From an uncultured Candidatus Competibacteraceae bacterium (GTDB taxonomy: Bacteria; Pseudomonadota; Gammaproteobacteria; Competibacterales; Competibacteraceae): a stretch of DNA of 16,146 bases. The stretch is taken from NCBI GenBank assembly GCA_937960715.1, contig CALGOO010000130.1:1-16146 (forward strand), in the 5' to 3' direction. This document shows positions 1-6,758 of the stretch, one piece after another; position 1 is the first letter of the stretch; each line of letters opens with the position of its first letter. The position numbers were made by a program, and so were the translations under genes. Below the pieces are notes generated by a model. It saw nothing but the letters and a program-made list of their open reading frames with translations. It was not told the DNA's origin and ran no database searches.

Positions 1-627
1 CTGGAACTGCTGGAGCCACGGGTCGAACGCATTTTCGTCGGCAAGGAGCCGGATCATCATGCCCTGCCCCAGGACGACATCAACCGGCTGCTGGTGGATC
101 TGGCCTTGCGGGGCAAGCGGGTGTTGCGGCTCAAGGGTGGCGACCCGTTCATTTTCGGGCGCGGCGGCGAGGAGATCGAAACGCTGATGGCGGCGGGCAT
201 TCCGTTTCAGGTGGTGCCGGGCGTCACCGCCGCCGCCGGTTGCGCCGCCTACGCCGGCATCCCGTTGACCCATCGCGATTACGCTCAGTCCTGCGTGTTC
301 GTGACTGGTCATGTCAAGGACGGGGAGCTGGATCTGAACTGGCCGATGCTGGCGCAACCGCGCCAGACGGTGGTGTTCTACATGGGGCTGAAGAGCGTCC
401 GCCACATCTGTGACCAACTGCGCGCGCATGGCGTGGCCGATGAGATGCCGGTAGCGCTGGTGGAACAGGGCACCACGCCCCAGCAACGGCTGTATTGCGC
501 CACGCTGGCTACGCTGCCGGCGGTGATCGCCGGCGCCGGCGTCCGTTCCCCAGCGCTGCTGATCGTCGGCGAGGTGGTGAAACTGCATCCGCAATTGTCC
601 TGGTTCCAGCCGGCCGCTGTTTTGTAG
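1..627 (+). CDS. cysG: Uroporphyrinogen-III C-methyltransferase (siroheme synthase), 3' part
   Basis: The product transfers two methyl groups from SAM to uroporphyrinogen III, giving precorrin-2 for siroheme, the cofactor of assimilatory sulfite and nitrite reductases; it acts in the cytosol. The reading frame is open from base 1, so the start lies outside the window; 208 C-terminal residues are visible. Seen in them: the SAM-dependent tetrapyrrole methylase motif LRLKGGDPFIFGRGGEE (encoded around 127-177), then VVPGVTAAAGCAAYAGIPLTHR and the TVVFYMG segment, in the usual order. This is essentially the C-terminal methyltransferase module of CysG, or a stand-alone CobA/SumT. Which of the two cannot be told, because the Rossmann-fold dehydrogenase/ferrochelatase half would lie to the left. 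The family is certain; the symbol is provisional. It ends at TAG (625-627), 36 bp before the convergent DUF4124 gene, with no obvious hairpin between them. Confidence 0.93.
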   Translation: MELLEPRVERIFVGKEPDHHALPQDDINRLLVDLALRGKRVLRLKGGDPFIFGRGGEEIETLMAAGIPFQVVPGVTAAAGCAAYAGIPLTHRDYAQSCVFVTGHVKDGELDLNWPMLAQPRQTVVFYMGLKSVRHICDQLRAHGVADEMPVALVEQGTTPQQRLYCATLATLPAVIAGAGVRSPALLIVGEVVKLHPQLSWFQPAAVL

Positions 628-663
628 CCGTATTGCGCCCCCGAACCTCCCGCTGATGGTGCT

Positions 664-1329
664 TTACCGGCCGGTGAAGGCGTCCTTGCCTTTGGGGGCT
701 GGGTCGACGCGAATCGGCGCGGGCTGGAAGGTAGGGTGAGGTTTGGTCAGCGGCCCCGGGCGCGACGGCGCGGGAGGCCGGGACTGGCGGCACGTTGGCC
801 ACGGTTCGCACGGCCGGTGGCCGGGTGGATGGGCGTTGGGTGGATGGGGTAGGTGCGGGCGAGGATATGGGCCTGGATAGGGGGAGGGATAGGGATAGGG
901 ATAGGGATAGGGATAGGGATAGGGATAGCCGAAGATGGCGCGGTCGCTCTCGTCGTTGTCCTGTTGCTGCTGTTGTTGATCCAGTTGCCGGTTCAGAAGG
1001 TCGTTCTGTAATTGTCGGTTCGCCTGTTCCAGATCGCGGATCGCTTGTTCCTGTCGCGCTTTTTCGGCCGCTTCCCGCTCGCGAGCCATTTGTTCGGATA
1101 GCGCGTTGATGCGGGCGACTTCGGTGGCTGGATCGGTGGCGGGAGGCACGACGGACGACGGTGGGGCGATGTCGAGGGTTTGCACCGGGGTCGCGTCGTC
1201 CGGTTTCCGCTGGCCGTAGTGGACCTGGCCGCTGGCGTCGGTCCATTTGTAAACTTGCGCCTGGGCGATGTCGGCGCTGGCCAGGAACAGCAAGGCGAGG
1301 GTCGCAAAGGGTAGCCGCAGGCGGTTCAT
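664..1329 (-). CDS. Secreted DUF4124-domain protein with (Tyr-Pro)n repeat
   Basis: A 221-residue protein of unknown function. Residues 1-24 form a signal peptide (hydrophobic LALLFLA core, likely cleavage after AQA), so export to the periplasm is expected. Residues about 25-60 (VYKWTDASGQVHYGQRKP) match the short DUF4124 domain common at the N-terminus of gammaproteobacterial envelope proteins. Residues 68-125 are charged and heptad-like, ending in a glutamine run, and are probably a coiled coil. Residues 135-156 are alternating Tyr-Pro, followed by a Pro/His/Arg-rich tail. The Tyr-Pro run is encoded by a perfect hexanucleotide microsatellite. The ATG has a strong Shine-Dalgarno (AAGGAG on the minus strand, 1336-1341, 6-nt spacing). 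The gene stands alone between convergent cysG and divergent uppP. DUF4124 gives no biochemical role. Confidence 0.85.
   Translation of the reverse strand: MNRLRLPFATLALLFLASADIAQAQVYKWTDASGQVHYGQRKPDDATPVQTLDIAPPSSVVPPATDPATEVARINALSEQMAREREAAEKARQEQAIRDLEQANRQLQNDLLNRQLDQQQQQQDNDESDRAIFGYPYPYPYPYPYPYPSPYPGPYPRPHLPHPPNAHPPGHRPCEPWPTCRQSRPPAPSRPGPLTKPHPTFQPAPIRVDPAPKGKDAFTGR
886..927. repeat. Hexanucleotide microsatellite (GGGATA)7
   Basis: Seven perfect tandem copies of GGGATA (plus strand), preceded by degenerate copies from about 875. On the minus strand it encodes alternating Tyr-Pro in the DUF4124 protein. Because the unit is 6 bp, gain or loss of copies keeps the frame and changes only the length of the Tyr-Pro stretch. 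Confidence 0.95.
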
Positions 1330-1439
1330 GGTCGGCTCCTTGGTGGAATCTGAATGAATTTGAGTAGTGAAACTCTATCGGGTTCAATCGGTTGATCAAG
1401 CTGACCGGGAGGCTGGGCCGTTGGCCGCGAGGCGCGGCA

Positions 1440-1468
1440 TGGTGCGTTTGGACCGCGGTCGCTAGAAT
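1440..1468 (+). promoter_or_regulatory. Possible uppP promoter
   Basis: TAGAAT (1463-1468) is a good -10 hexamer about 38 bp upstream of the uppP start. A weak -35 (TGGTGC, 1440-1445) lies 17 bp before it. Only the -10 resembles consensus, so this is a tentative call. Confidence 0.25.
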
Positions 1469-1505
1469 GCCCCGCCTTGCCGACCGCAATTACTAAGGAG
1501 CACCC

Positions 1506-2321
1506 TTGGACATTCTATTGATTCTCAAGGCGCTGATACTTGGCTTGGTGGAAGCTGCCTCGGAATTCCTGCCGATTTCCAGCACGGGGCACTTGATTAT
1601 TGTAGGGGATTTCCTGGCGTTCACCGGGCCGCGCGCCGAGACCTTCGAGATTTTCATTCAGTTGGGGGCGATTCTGGCCGTGGTCTGGATTTACCGGACG
1701 CGGATCCGCCGGACCTTCTTGCGCGCGAGCCACGATCTCCAGGCGCGGCGAATGCTGGTGAATCTGGCGATCGCCTTTACGCCGGCGGCGGCGCTGGGGT
1801 TCTTTTTACACAAATACATTACGCAGTATCTGTTCAACCCGGTGACCGTGGCCATGGCGCTGGTACTGGGCGGCGTCGCCATTCTGCTGATCGAGCGCTT
1901 TGCCCGAACCGGCCGGATACAGGCGGTGGACGATATGCACTGGAAGGATGCGCTGTGGGTCGGCCTTGCCCAGAGCGTGGCGCTGTTTCCGGGCGTGTCG
2001 CGGTCGGGCGCGACCATCATGGGCGGAATGCTGAACGGGATGTCGCGGTTCGCCGCCACCGAGTTTTCATTTTTTCTGGCGATTCCCACCATGTTCGCCG
2101 CGACCTTTTACAGCCTCTACAAGGAATGGCATAACCTGACCCTGGCGGACGTACCGATGTTCGCGGTGGGATTCGTGGCGGCGTTCCTGGGTGGTCTGGC
2201 GGTGGTGCGGTTTCTGCTGGCCTATGTTGGCCAGAACAGCTTTGCTCCATTCGCCTGGTACCGGATCGTGTTTGGCGGTTTGCTGCTGGTTTATTTTCAT
2301 GATCATCCCTGGGTGGGATGA
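1506..2321 (+). CDS. uppP: Undecaprenyl-diphosphatase UppP (BacA family)
   Basis: An integral inner-membrane enzyme that dephosphorylates undecaprenyl diphosphate to undecaprenyl phosphate, recycling the lipid carrier for peptidoglycan and other envelope polymers; overproduction is known to give bacitracin resistance in other bacteria. The 271 residues match the usual family length (about 265-280). The two family signatures are present: an acidic motif followed by FLPISSTGHL (residues 16-30, with E16 and E20), and PGVSRSGAT (162-170). The rest is a series of hydrophobic helices. It starts with TTG at 1506, chosen because an AAGGAG Shine-Dalgarno lies at 1495-1500 with 5-nt spacing and the protein aligns from its first residues. 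Its TGA lies in or near the start region of the next gene, so the two are probably co-transcribed. Confidence 0.96.
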   Translation: MDILLILKALILGLVEAASEFLPISSTGHLIIVGDFLAFTGPRAETFEIFIQLGAILAVVWIYRTRIRRTFLRASHDLQARRMLVNLAIAFTPAAALGFFLHKYITQYLFNPVTVAMALVLGGVAILLIERFARTGRIQAVDDMHWKDALWVGLAQSVALFPGVSRSGATIMGGMLNGMSRFAATEFSFFLAIPTMFAATFYSLYKEWHNLTLADVPMFAVGFVAAFLGGLAVVRFLLAYVGQNSFAPFAWYRIVFGGLLLVYFHDHPWVG

Positions 2322-2359
2322 GGGGTAACCGGCAAATCCGCGACGATGAGGGCGAACCG

Positions 2360-2770
2360 ATGACCGAGGTGTTTTCCGAGGCGTGGATGCGCGAGTACGC
2401 GCGGTTGTGGAACGCGGAACAGGACATGGTCCGGGAACTGGCTCGACAGCGGTTCAGCGCGGCGGTCGGGTATGGTTTCCTGGACCAGCCCGCGCCGCGC
2501 GGTTTGCTAGTGGTGGCGCGTGGCCTCGTCGAACAGGCCGGCGATTACGATGGCCGGGAACTGGACTGGGATTTGCGCGCTGGTCCGGCGGATTGGAGCG
2601 AATGGCTGGGACAAGGCTTTGACCTGTCGCGCATCCTGGTCGCGGTCGGAACTCGGCGTCTGCAACTTTGGAAGGGCGACCACAAACGCATTCTGCGCAA
2701 GCCGCCGCTGGTCGGCGCCCTGCTGCGGGCGTTCGCGCTGATGCCCGAGGTGCGGGTATCGGCGGAGTGA
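2360..2770 (+). CDS. SCP2 sterol-binding-domain-like protein
   Basis: A small cytosolic protein of 136 residues. The layout resembles stand-alone SCP2-like lipid-binding proteins: a start MTEVFSEAWMREYARLWN, a central sheet region ending in DLRAGPADWSEWL, then a helix with DLSRILVAVGTRRLQLWKG and ILRKPPLVGALLRAF. In that family the 'W..WL.G..D...A...G.L...G' section forms the lid of the hydrophobic pocket. This is recognition by pattern only, so the ligand and role are unknown. An ATG at 2318 overlaps the uppP stop, but the ATG at 2360 is preferred: GAGGG at 2348-2352 is an excellent ribosome-binding site with 7-nt spacing, and the homologous part begins there. It is downstream of and probably co-transcribed with uppP, and is followed by a short hairpin. 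Confidence 0.72.
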   Translation: MTEVFSEAWMREYARLWNAEQDMVRELARQRFSAAVGYGFLDQPAPRGLLVVARGLVEQAGDYDGRELDWDLRAGPADWSEWLGQGFDLSRILVAVGTRRLQLWKGDHKRILRKPPLVGALLRAFALMPEVRVSAE

Positions 2771-2793
2771 GTCCAGGCTGGCTTGAAATGATT

Positions 2794-2812
2794 GCCCTGT
2801 TTAAGGGCTTTT
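2794..2812 (+). terminator. Short hairpin with T run after the uppP unit
   Basis: GCCCT (2794-2798), loop GTTTA, AGGGC (2804-2808), then TTTT (2809-2812), 24 bp after the stop of the SCP2-like gene. A 5-bp stem is short, but the position and T run fit a weak Rho-independent terminator. Confidence 0.45.
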
Positions 2813-2823
2813 CGTATCCGACA

Positions 2824-2840
2824 TGCACGCATGCAGTGCA
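2824..2840 (+). promoter_or_regulatory. NtrC-type enhancer-binding site
   Basis: TGCACGCATGCAGTGCA is a 17-bp inverted repeat: TGCAC, 7-bp spacer, GTGCA. It matches the known enterobacterial NtrC operator pattern TGCAC-N7-GTGCA exactly in both half-sites. Its centre (2832) lies about 100 bp upstream of the transcription start predicted from the adjacent sigma-54 element, the usual distance for an NtrC enhancer. That the regulator is NtrC is inferred from the motif. Confidence 0.75.
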
Positions 2841-2904
2841 AGGCGAGGCGTGGCTTCCAGGCGAGTCATAATTCAATAGGTTGATTTTAATAATTTTTAT
2901 GGAA

Positions 2905-2920
2905 TGGCTTCGAATTTGCC
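2905..2920 (+). promoter_or_regulatory. Sigma-54 (RpoN) promoter of the ammonium transporter gene
   Basis: TGGCTTCGAATTTGCC carries the -24 GG (2906-2907) and -12 GC (2918-2919) separated by exactly 10 bp, with TGGC and TTGC contexts as in the consensus TGGCAC-N5-TTGCW. It departs from consensus at the AC after TGGC. The predicted start of transcription is about 2930, leaving a leader of roughly 80 nt before the ATG at 3013. Confidence 0.72.
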
Positions 2921-3012
2921 TGTCCATGTCGGTTTTCATCCATCACCGAGCGGACGATGACCCGGAATGGGGCGCGCGTCCCCGGCAACACGAACGATCA
3001 GAGACAGGCATC

Positions 3013-4329
3013 ATGAACCATAACCATAAACGGACCTTGACGATTCTTCTTACCGGCTTTTTGGCGATATGGGCGTCCGGAGCGGCATGGGCGCAAGACG
3101 CCCCACCGCTTAGCCCTGGCAACACAGCCTGGATTCTCACGGCGACGGCGCTGGTGTTGTTCATGACCTTGCCGGGACTGTCGCTGTTCTACGGCGGACT
3201 GGTGCGAACCAAGAACGTGCTCTCGGTTCTCATGCAATGCTTCGCCATTACCTGCCTGGTGTCACTGCTGTGGTTTGTTTACGCCTATAGCCTTGCGTTC
3301 GGGACCGGCAACGCCTGGATCGGCGGTTTCGACAAGCTGTTCATGGTCGGGGTCGAGGAAAATTCCCTGACCGGCGACATTCCGGAAACCGTGTTTTCCA
3401 TGTTCCAACTGACCTTCGCCATCATCACTCCGGCGCTGGTGGTCGGCGCCTTCGCCGAGCGGATGAGATTCTCCGCCATGCTGTTGTTCAGCGCCCTGTG
3501 GTTGACGCTGGTCTACGCGCCGGTGGCGCATTGGGTGTGGGGCGGGGGCTGGCTGGGCCAGATGGGTGTGCTGGACTTCGCCGGTGGACTGGTGGTGCAT
3601 GTCACCGCCGGTGTGGCCGCCTTGGTCGCGGCCCTGGTGTTGGGTGGACGCCACGGCTTTCCGACCACCGCCATGCCGCCCCACAACATGACGATGGTGG
3701 TGACCGGAGCCGGCATGTTGTGGGTGGGCTGGTTCGGGTTCAACGCCGGCAGCGCGCTGGCGGCCAACGGCAACGCCGGCATGGCGATGATGGCGACGCA
3801 TCTGTCCGCCGCCGCCGGGTCGCTGGCGTGGATGACGATGGAATGGGTGCGCTTCGGCAAGCCGAGCGCGCTCGGCATCGTGACCGGCATGGTGGCCGGG
3901 CTGGGCACCATCACGCCCGCTTCGGGCTACGTGGGGCCGGCCGGCGCGGTGGTCATCGGCGCGGTCGCGGGGTTCGCGTGCTTCAACGCCACCCAGTTCC
4001 TCAAGCGGGTGCTGAAGGTGGACGATTCCCTGGACGTGTTTCCGGTGCATGGCGTGGGGGGGATGCTCGGAACCCTGGCGGCGGGCGTGTTCGCCTCCAC
4101 CGGGCTTGGCGTGTTCAAGGGCCAGGGTTTCGCCTCGGGGATTACCGGCATGGGGCAGCAACTGGGCGTGCAGTTCGTGGGAGTGCTCGCCACGGTGGCC
4201 TACACGGCGGTCGTGACTTTCGTCGTGCTCAAGCTGGTGGACGCCCTGGTCGGGTTACGGGTCGGCCGGGAAGAGGAAATCGGAGGTCTGGATATCGCCC
4301 TGCACGACGAGCGCGGCTACGATTTGTAA
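3013..4329 (+). CDS. amtB: Ammonium transporter (Amt family)
   Basis: A trimeric inner-membrane channel for ammonium uptake. The 438 residues include a cleavable signal peptide (1-27, AWA before QDAPP), as in E. coli AmtB, then about 11 membrane helices. Seen: the family signature DFAGGLVVHVTAG (188-200) with the pore twin histidines at H196 and, in DVFPVHGVGG, H346; the pore-entry region FQLTFAIITPALVVGAFAER (131-150); and the C-terminal tail GLDIALHDERGYDL, which in this family contacts the PII protein GlnK. The frame is open upstream to 2881, but the ATG at 3013 is chosen because it begins the signal peptide and the upstream bases hold the promoter. Its Shine-Dalgarno is weak. Control by NtrC and sigma-54 is indicated by the two sites upstream. 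No glnK gene is adjacent, unlike the common glnK-amtB arrangement. Confidence 0.96.
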   Translation: MNHNHKRTLTILLTGFLAIWASGAAWAQDAPPLSPGNTAWILTATALVLFMTLPGLSLFYGGLVRTKNVLSVLMQCFAITCLVSLLWFVYAYSLAFGTGNAWIGGFDKLFMVGVEENSLTGDIPETVFSMFQLTFAIITPALVVGAFAERMRFSAMLLFSALWLTLVYAPVAHWVWGGGWLGQMGVLDFAGGLVVHVTAGVAALVAALVLGGRHGFPTTAMPPHNMTMVVTGAGMLWVGWFGFNAGSALAANGNAGMAMMATHLSAAAGSLAWMTMEWVRFGKPSALGIVTGMVAGLGTITPASGYVGPAGAVVIGAVAGFACFNATQFLKRVLKVDDSLDVFPVHGVGGMLGTLAAGVFASTGLGVFKGQGFASGITGMGQQLGVQFVGVLATVAYTAVVTFVVLKLVDALVGLRVGREEEIGGLDIALHDERGYDL

Positions 4330-4390
4330 CGACCTCCAACGCGTTGCGCCTGGCTGGAAAGCTCAAACCCTCGGTGCCTGCGCTGCGTCA

Positions 4391-4412
4391 CCCCTCCCTG
4401 GTCAGGGAGGGG
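4391..4412. terminator. Perfect inverted repeat between convergent genes
   Basis: CCCCTCCCT (4391-4399), loop GGTC, AGGGAGGGG (4404-4412): a 9-bp perfect GC-rich stem with a tetraloop. It lies between the amtB stop and the stop of the minus-strand aminotransferase gene. There is no T run on either side, so it may act as a bidirectional transcript end or 3'-stabilising hairpin, or be one copy of a dispersed intergenic repeat. Confidence 0.5.
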
Positions 4413-4419
4413 AGCGCGC

Positions 4420-5580
4420 TTACCGCTCCGCCAGCGCCGCCCGCATTCGTTCCAGCCCTTCCGCCAGCCGGGCGCGCGGGCAGCCGAAGTTCAGCCGCGC
4501 GAAGCCGTCGCCGCCCGGCCCGAAGTTCGCGCCATCGTTCAGGGCCACGCCGGCTTTTCGCAGGAAAAACTCGTGGGGATTACCGGACAGGCCAGCGTTC
4601 CGACAATCCAGCCAGGCCAGGTAGGTTGCCTCCGGAACCGTGACGCGCACGCCCGGCAGATGATGGGTAACGTACTCGACCACGTAATCCCGGTTGGCGG
4701 TCAGATAAACCAGCAATTCCCGCAGCCAGTCGTCGCCGTGCCGATAGGCCGCCAGCGCGGCGCCCAGGCCAAGGGTGTTCGCATCCGGCACGATACCGCG
4801 CATCGCCTGTTTGAAGCGTTGCCGCAGCGCGGGATTCTGGATGATGGCGAAGCTCGCGCCCAGGCCGGCGATGTTGAAGGTCTTGCTCGGCGCCATCAGG
4901 GTGATGCAACGCTGGGCGATTTCCGGCGCCAGCGTGGCCAGTGGCACATGCCGCCGCTCGTCCAGCAGCAAATCGCAGTGAATCTCGTCCGAGCAAATCG
5001 TCAGATCGTGACGCTCGCAGATCGCCGCCAGTCGCTGCAACTCCGCGACGCCGAACGCGCGGCCGACTGGATTGTGCGGATGGCAAAGGATGAACAACCG
5101 GGTGCGCGGACCAATGGCCGCTTCGAACGCCGTGTCGTCGAAGCCGTAGTGCAGCCGCCCGTCGTGCGTTTCGGCCGTCAGTTCAGCGGTGACCAGTTCC
5201 CGATCCTGATGGCCCGGCGCGGTTAGAAACGGCGGGTAAACCGGGGTTTGCGCCAGCACCGCGTCGCCCGGTTCGCCGACCGCCCGGCACGCTACGTTCA
5301 GGCCGCACACCAGGCCCGGCAGATGGACGATCTGCTCCGGCGCGACCGCCCAGCGATAAAGCGTGGCCATCCGCGCGCAAATCGTTTTCGTCAACGCCTC
5401 CGGCGGCGCGCCGTAGCCAAACACCCCGTGCGCGACCCGTTCTTGCAACGCCGCCAGGATCGGTTCGGGCGAGACGAAATCCATGTCGGCCACCCACAGC
5501 GGCAAGGCGTTGCCGTAACGTTGCCATTTCAGGCTGTCAGCGCCGCGCCGGTCGGGCGCGTGGTCGAAATCGTAAGGCAT
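4420..5580 (-). CDS. MalY/PatB-type PLP aminotransferase (C-S lyase)
   Basis: A fold-type I PLP enzyme of 386 residues, close to the usual 390 of the MalY/PatB group, whose members cleave C-S bonds (cystathionine to homocysteine, pyruvate and ammonia) or act as aminotransferases. Seen: the N-terminal LPLWVADMDF (26-35) typical of the group; FGYG (54-57); CHPHNPVGRAF (166-176) with the cofactor-contacting Asn170; SDEIHCDLL (197-205) with Asp198; the Schiff-base lysine K233 in MAPSKTFNIAGL; and the C-terminal RLNFGCPR (362-369) that binds the substrate carboxylate. The ATG at 5580 is chosen over an upstream in-frame one because MPYDFD starts the homologous part and a minus-strand GAGGA precedes it by about 10 nt. 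The gene lies 37 bp downstream of the serine hydrolase gene, probably in one transcript. The physiological substrate cannot be read from sequence. Confidence 0.9.
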   Translation of the reverse strand: MPYDFDHAPDRRGADSLKWQRYGNALPLWVADMDFVSPEPILAALQERVAHGVFGYGAPPEALTKTICARMATLYRWAVAPEQIVHLPGLVCGLNVACRAVGEPGDAVLAQTPVYPPFLTAPGHQDRELVTAELTAETHDGRLHYGFDDTAFEAAIGPRTRLFILCHPHNPVGRAFGVAELQRLAAICERHDLTICSDEIHCDLLLDERRHVPLATLAPEIAQRCITLMAPSKTFNIAGLGASFAIIQNPALRQRFKQAMRGIVPDANTLGLGAALAAYRHGDDWLRELLVYLTANRDYVVEYVTHHLPGVRVTVPEATYLAWLDCRNAGLSGNPHEFFLRKAGVALNDGANFGPGGDGFARLNFGCPRARLAEGLERMRAALAER

Positions 5581-5617
5581 GGGTGGAGCGTCCTCGCGCG
5601 GCGCGCGGCGGTTGGGA

Positions 5618-6718
5618 TCAAACCAGATCGTACGTTTGGCGCAGATGCCCGTACACCATGCTGGACACGCTTCGAATGACGTTGCCTCGCGCCGCCTGCC
5701 AGGCCATGTAGTTCCGGGTCGGCCGGGCCTTTTCGATGATGCCGATGAAGGTGTAGGGATAGTTGCGGCCATCGCGGCCTCGGGCGACCAGTATGCCCAT
5801 GTCGCCGCACAACCGAGCGGTGGTGCCGGTCTTGTCGATGACCGCCGTTCCGCGCGCCACGCCGGTCGCGCCGGTGTAGACGCGGTCGCGATTCGGCAGA
5901 TACATGAGGCGCCGCAGTTCGGCGGAGTAGGGCAGTTGGTCGTACCAGAGCGCCTGGAGGAAGCGATGGTAATCGAGCGCGGACGCCCGGTTGCGATAGG
6001 TGCGGCCGCCGTTGGGAATGGACTCGACGATTCGGGTTTGACGGAACAGGCCGGGGTGGCGCTGCTTGAGCGTGTGTTCCGCCTCGGCGGGGCCGGATCG
6101 GCGACTGGTCCGATTCAAGATCTCGATGAAATAGTTGGTGGCCCGATTGTCGCTACGCTGGATCATCGCCTCCATCCGTTGCCGATGGAAGGGCGTGTAG
6201 TCGAGTTCGCCCTCCTGAACCTTTTGAAAAAATGCCAGGGCGATGAAAGGTTTGATCATGCTGGCGCTTTGGTGCGGCAGGCTGGCGTTGATGGTGACCA
6301 GGAAGCGCCGGCTGGTGAAGTCGTAAACCAGCCAGGCGGTGCGCTCGTTGGCCGCCAGCCGGCCCGTTTGACGCAACTGCGCCACGTAACGCTCGATGGC
6401 GGCGTTCAGGTCGGTCGTGGTCCAGGGCTGAACCCAGGGTTGGGGCGGCGGTTGATTCCAGGATCGGGCGGGCGGTTGAGTTCTGGGTCGAGGCGGTGGA
6501 TAGCTCCAGGACCGGGGCGGGCGCCTTGGCCATTGGGGAGGGGTCACCATGGGAGGTTCGTCCCACCATCCGTCCGCCGCGTCGGATTCTGGGGCGAAGC
6601 CGAGACCCGCGGTGGTGATCAGGGTCGCCAGCCGGACAAGGAACGCGCGTCGGGAGCTGTCGGGGGCCGCATGGGTCTCGGCGCCGGGTTCCGGGATGGA
6701 GGGTCGAGGTAAGAGCAT
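5618..6718 (-). CDS. Tat-exported beta-lactamase-fold serine hydrolase
   Basis: A 366-residue periplasmic or lipid-facing hydrolase of the class A beta-lactamase superfamily (Beta-lactamase2 type). Residues 21-48 look like a twin-arginine signal: SSRRAFLVRL, then a hydrophobic stretch and an Ala-rich end. Residues 50-100 form a Pro/Trp-rich low-complexity linker. The catalytic core follows: S153-M-I-K156 (SxxK nucleophile and base), S189-D190-N191 (SDN), and K296-T297-G298 (KTG). Thus all three penicillin-interacting motifs are present in order and activity is likely. Whether it degrades beta-lactams or trims peptidoglycan peptides is undecided; a class A Glu166 equivalent in the ESIPNGG region is uncertain. 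The ATG at 6718 gives a complete signal peptide; an upstream open frame overlaps the EEP gene and is a shadow. The gene lies 40 bp after the EEP gene. Confidence 0.85.
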   Translation of the reverse strand: MLLPRPSIPEPGAETHAAPDSSRRAFLVRLATLITTAGLGFAPESDAADGWWDEPPMVTPPQWPRRPPRSWSYPPPRPRTQPPARSWNQPPPQPWVQPWTTTDLNAAIERYVAQLRQTGRLAANERTAWLVYDFTSRRFLVTINASLPHQSASMIKPFIALAFFQKVQEGELDYTPFHRQRMEAMIQRSDNRATNYFIEILNRTSRRSGPAEAEHTLKQRHPGLFRQTRIVESIPNGGRTYRNRASALDYHRFLQALWYDQLPYSAELRRLMYLPNRDRVYTGATGVARGTAVIDKTGTTARLCGDMGILVARGRDGRNYPYTFIGIIEKARPTRNYMAWQAARGNVIRSVSSMVYGHLRQTYDLV

Positions 6719-6758
6719 GGGGGACGGCCTCGAACAAGTGATGGGATGGGCGTGCCGA

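Noticed and set aside
509..1489. 326-codon minus-strand open frame with a Ser-Leu repeat
   Set aside because: It is a different frame over the DUF4124 gene and the cysG end; the Ser-Leu run is the GGGATA microsatellite read out of frame.
2318..2359. Upstream ATG of the SCP2-like gene overlapping the uppP stop
   Set aside because: ATGA overlap is attractive, but the ATG at 2360 has a much better ribosome-binding site and the 14 extra residues look unrelated to the fold.
2881..3012. 44-codon N-terminal extension of amtB
   Set aside because: It covers the sigma-54 element and leader; the signal peptide begins at 3013.
3498..4643. 381-codon plus-strand open frame
   Set aside because: It is an alternate frame through amtB and into the minus-strand aminotransferase gene; Arg/Gly-rich low-complexity translation.
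5579..6712. 377-codon plus-strand open frame
   Set aside because: It is antisense to the serine hydrolase, whose SxxK, SDN and KTG motifs identify the real strand.
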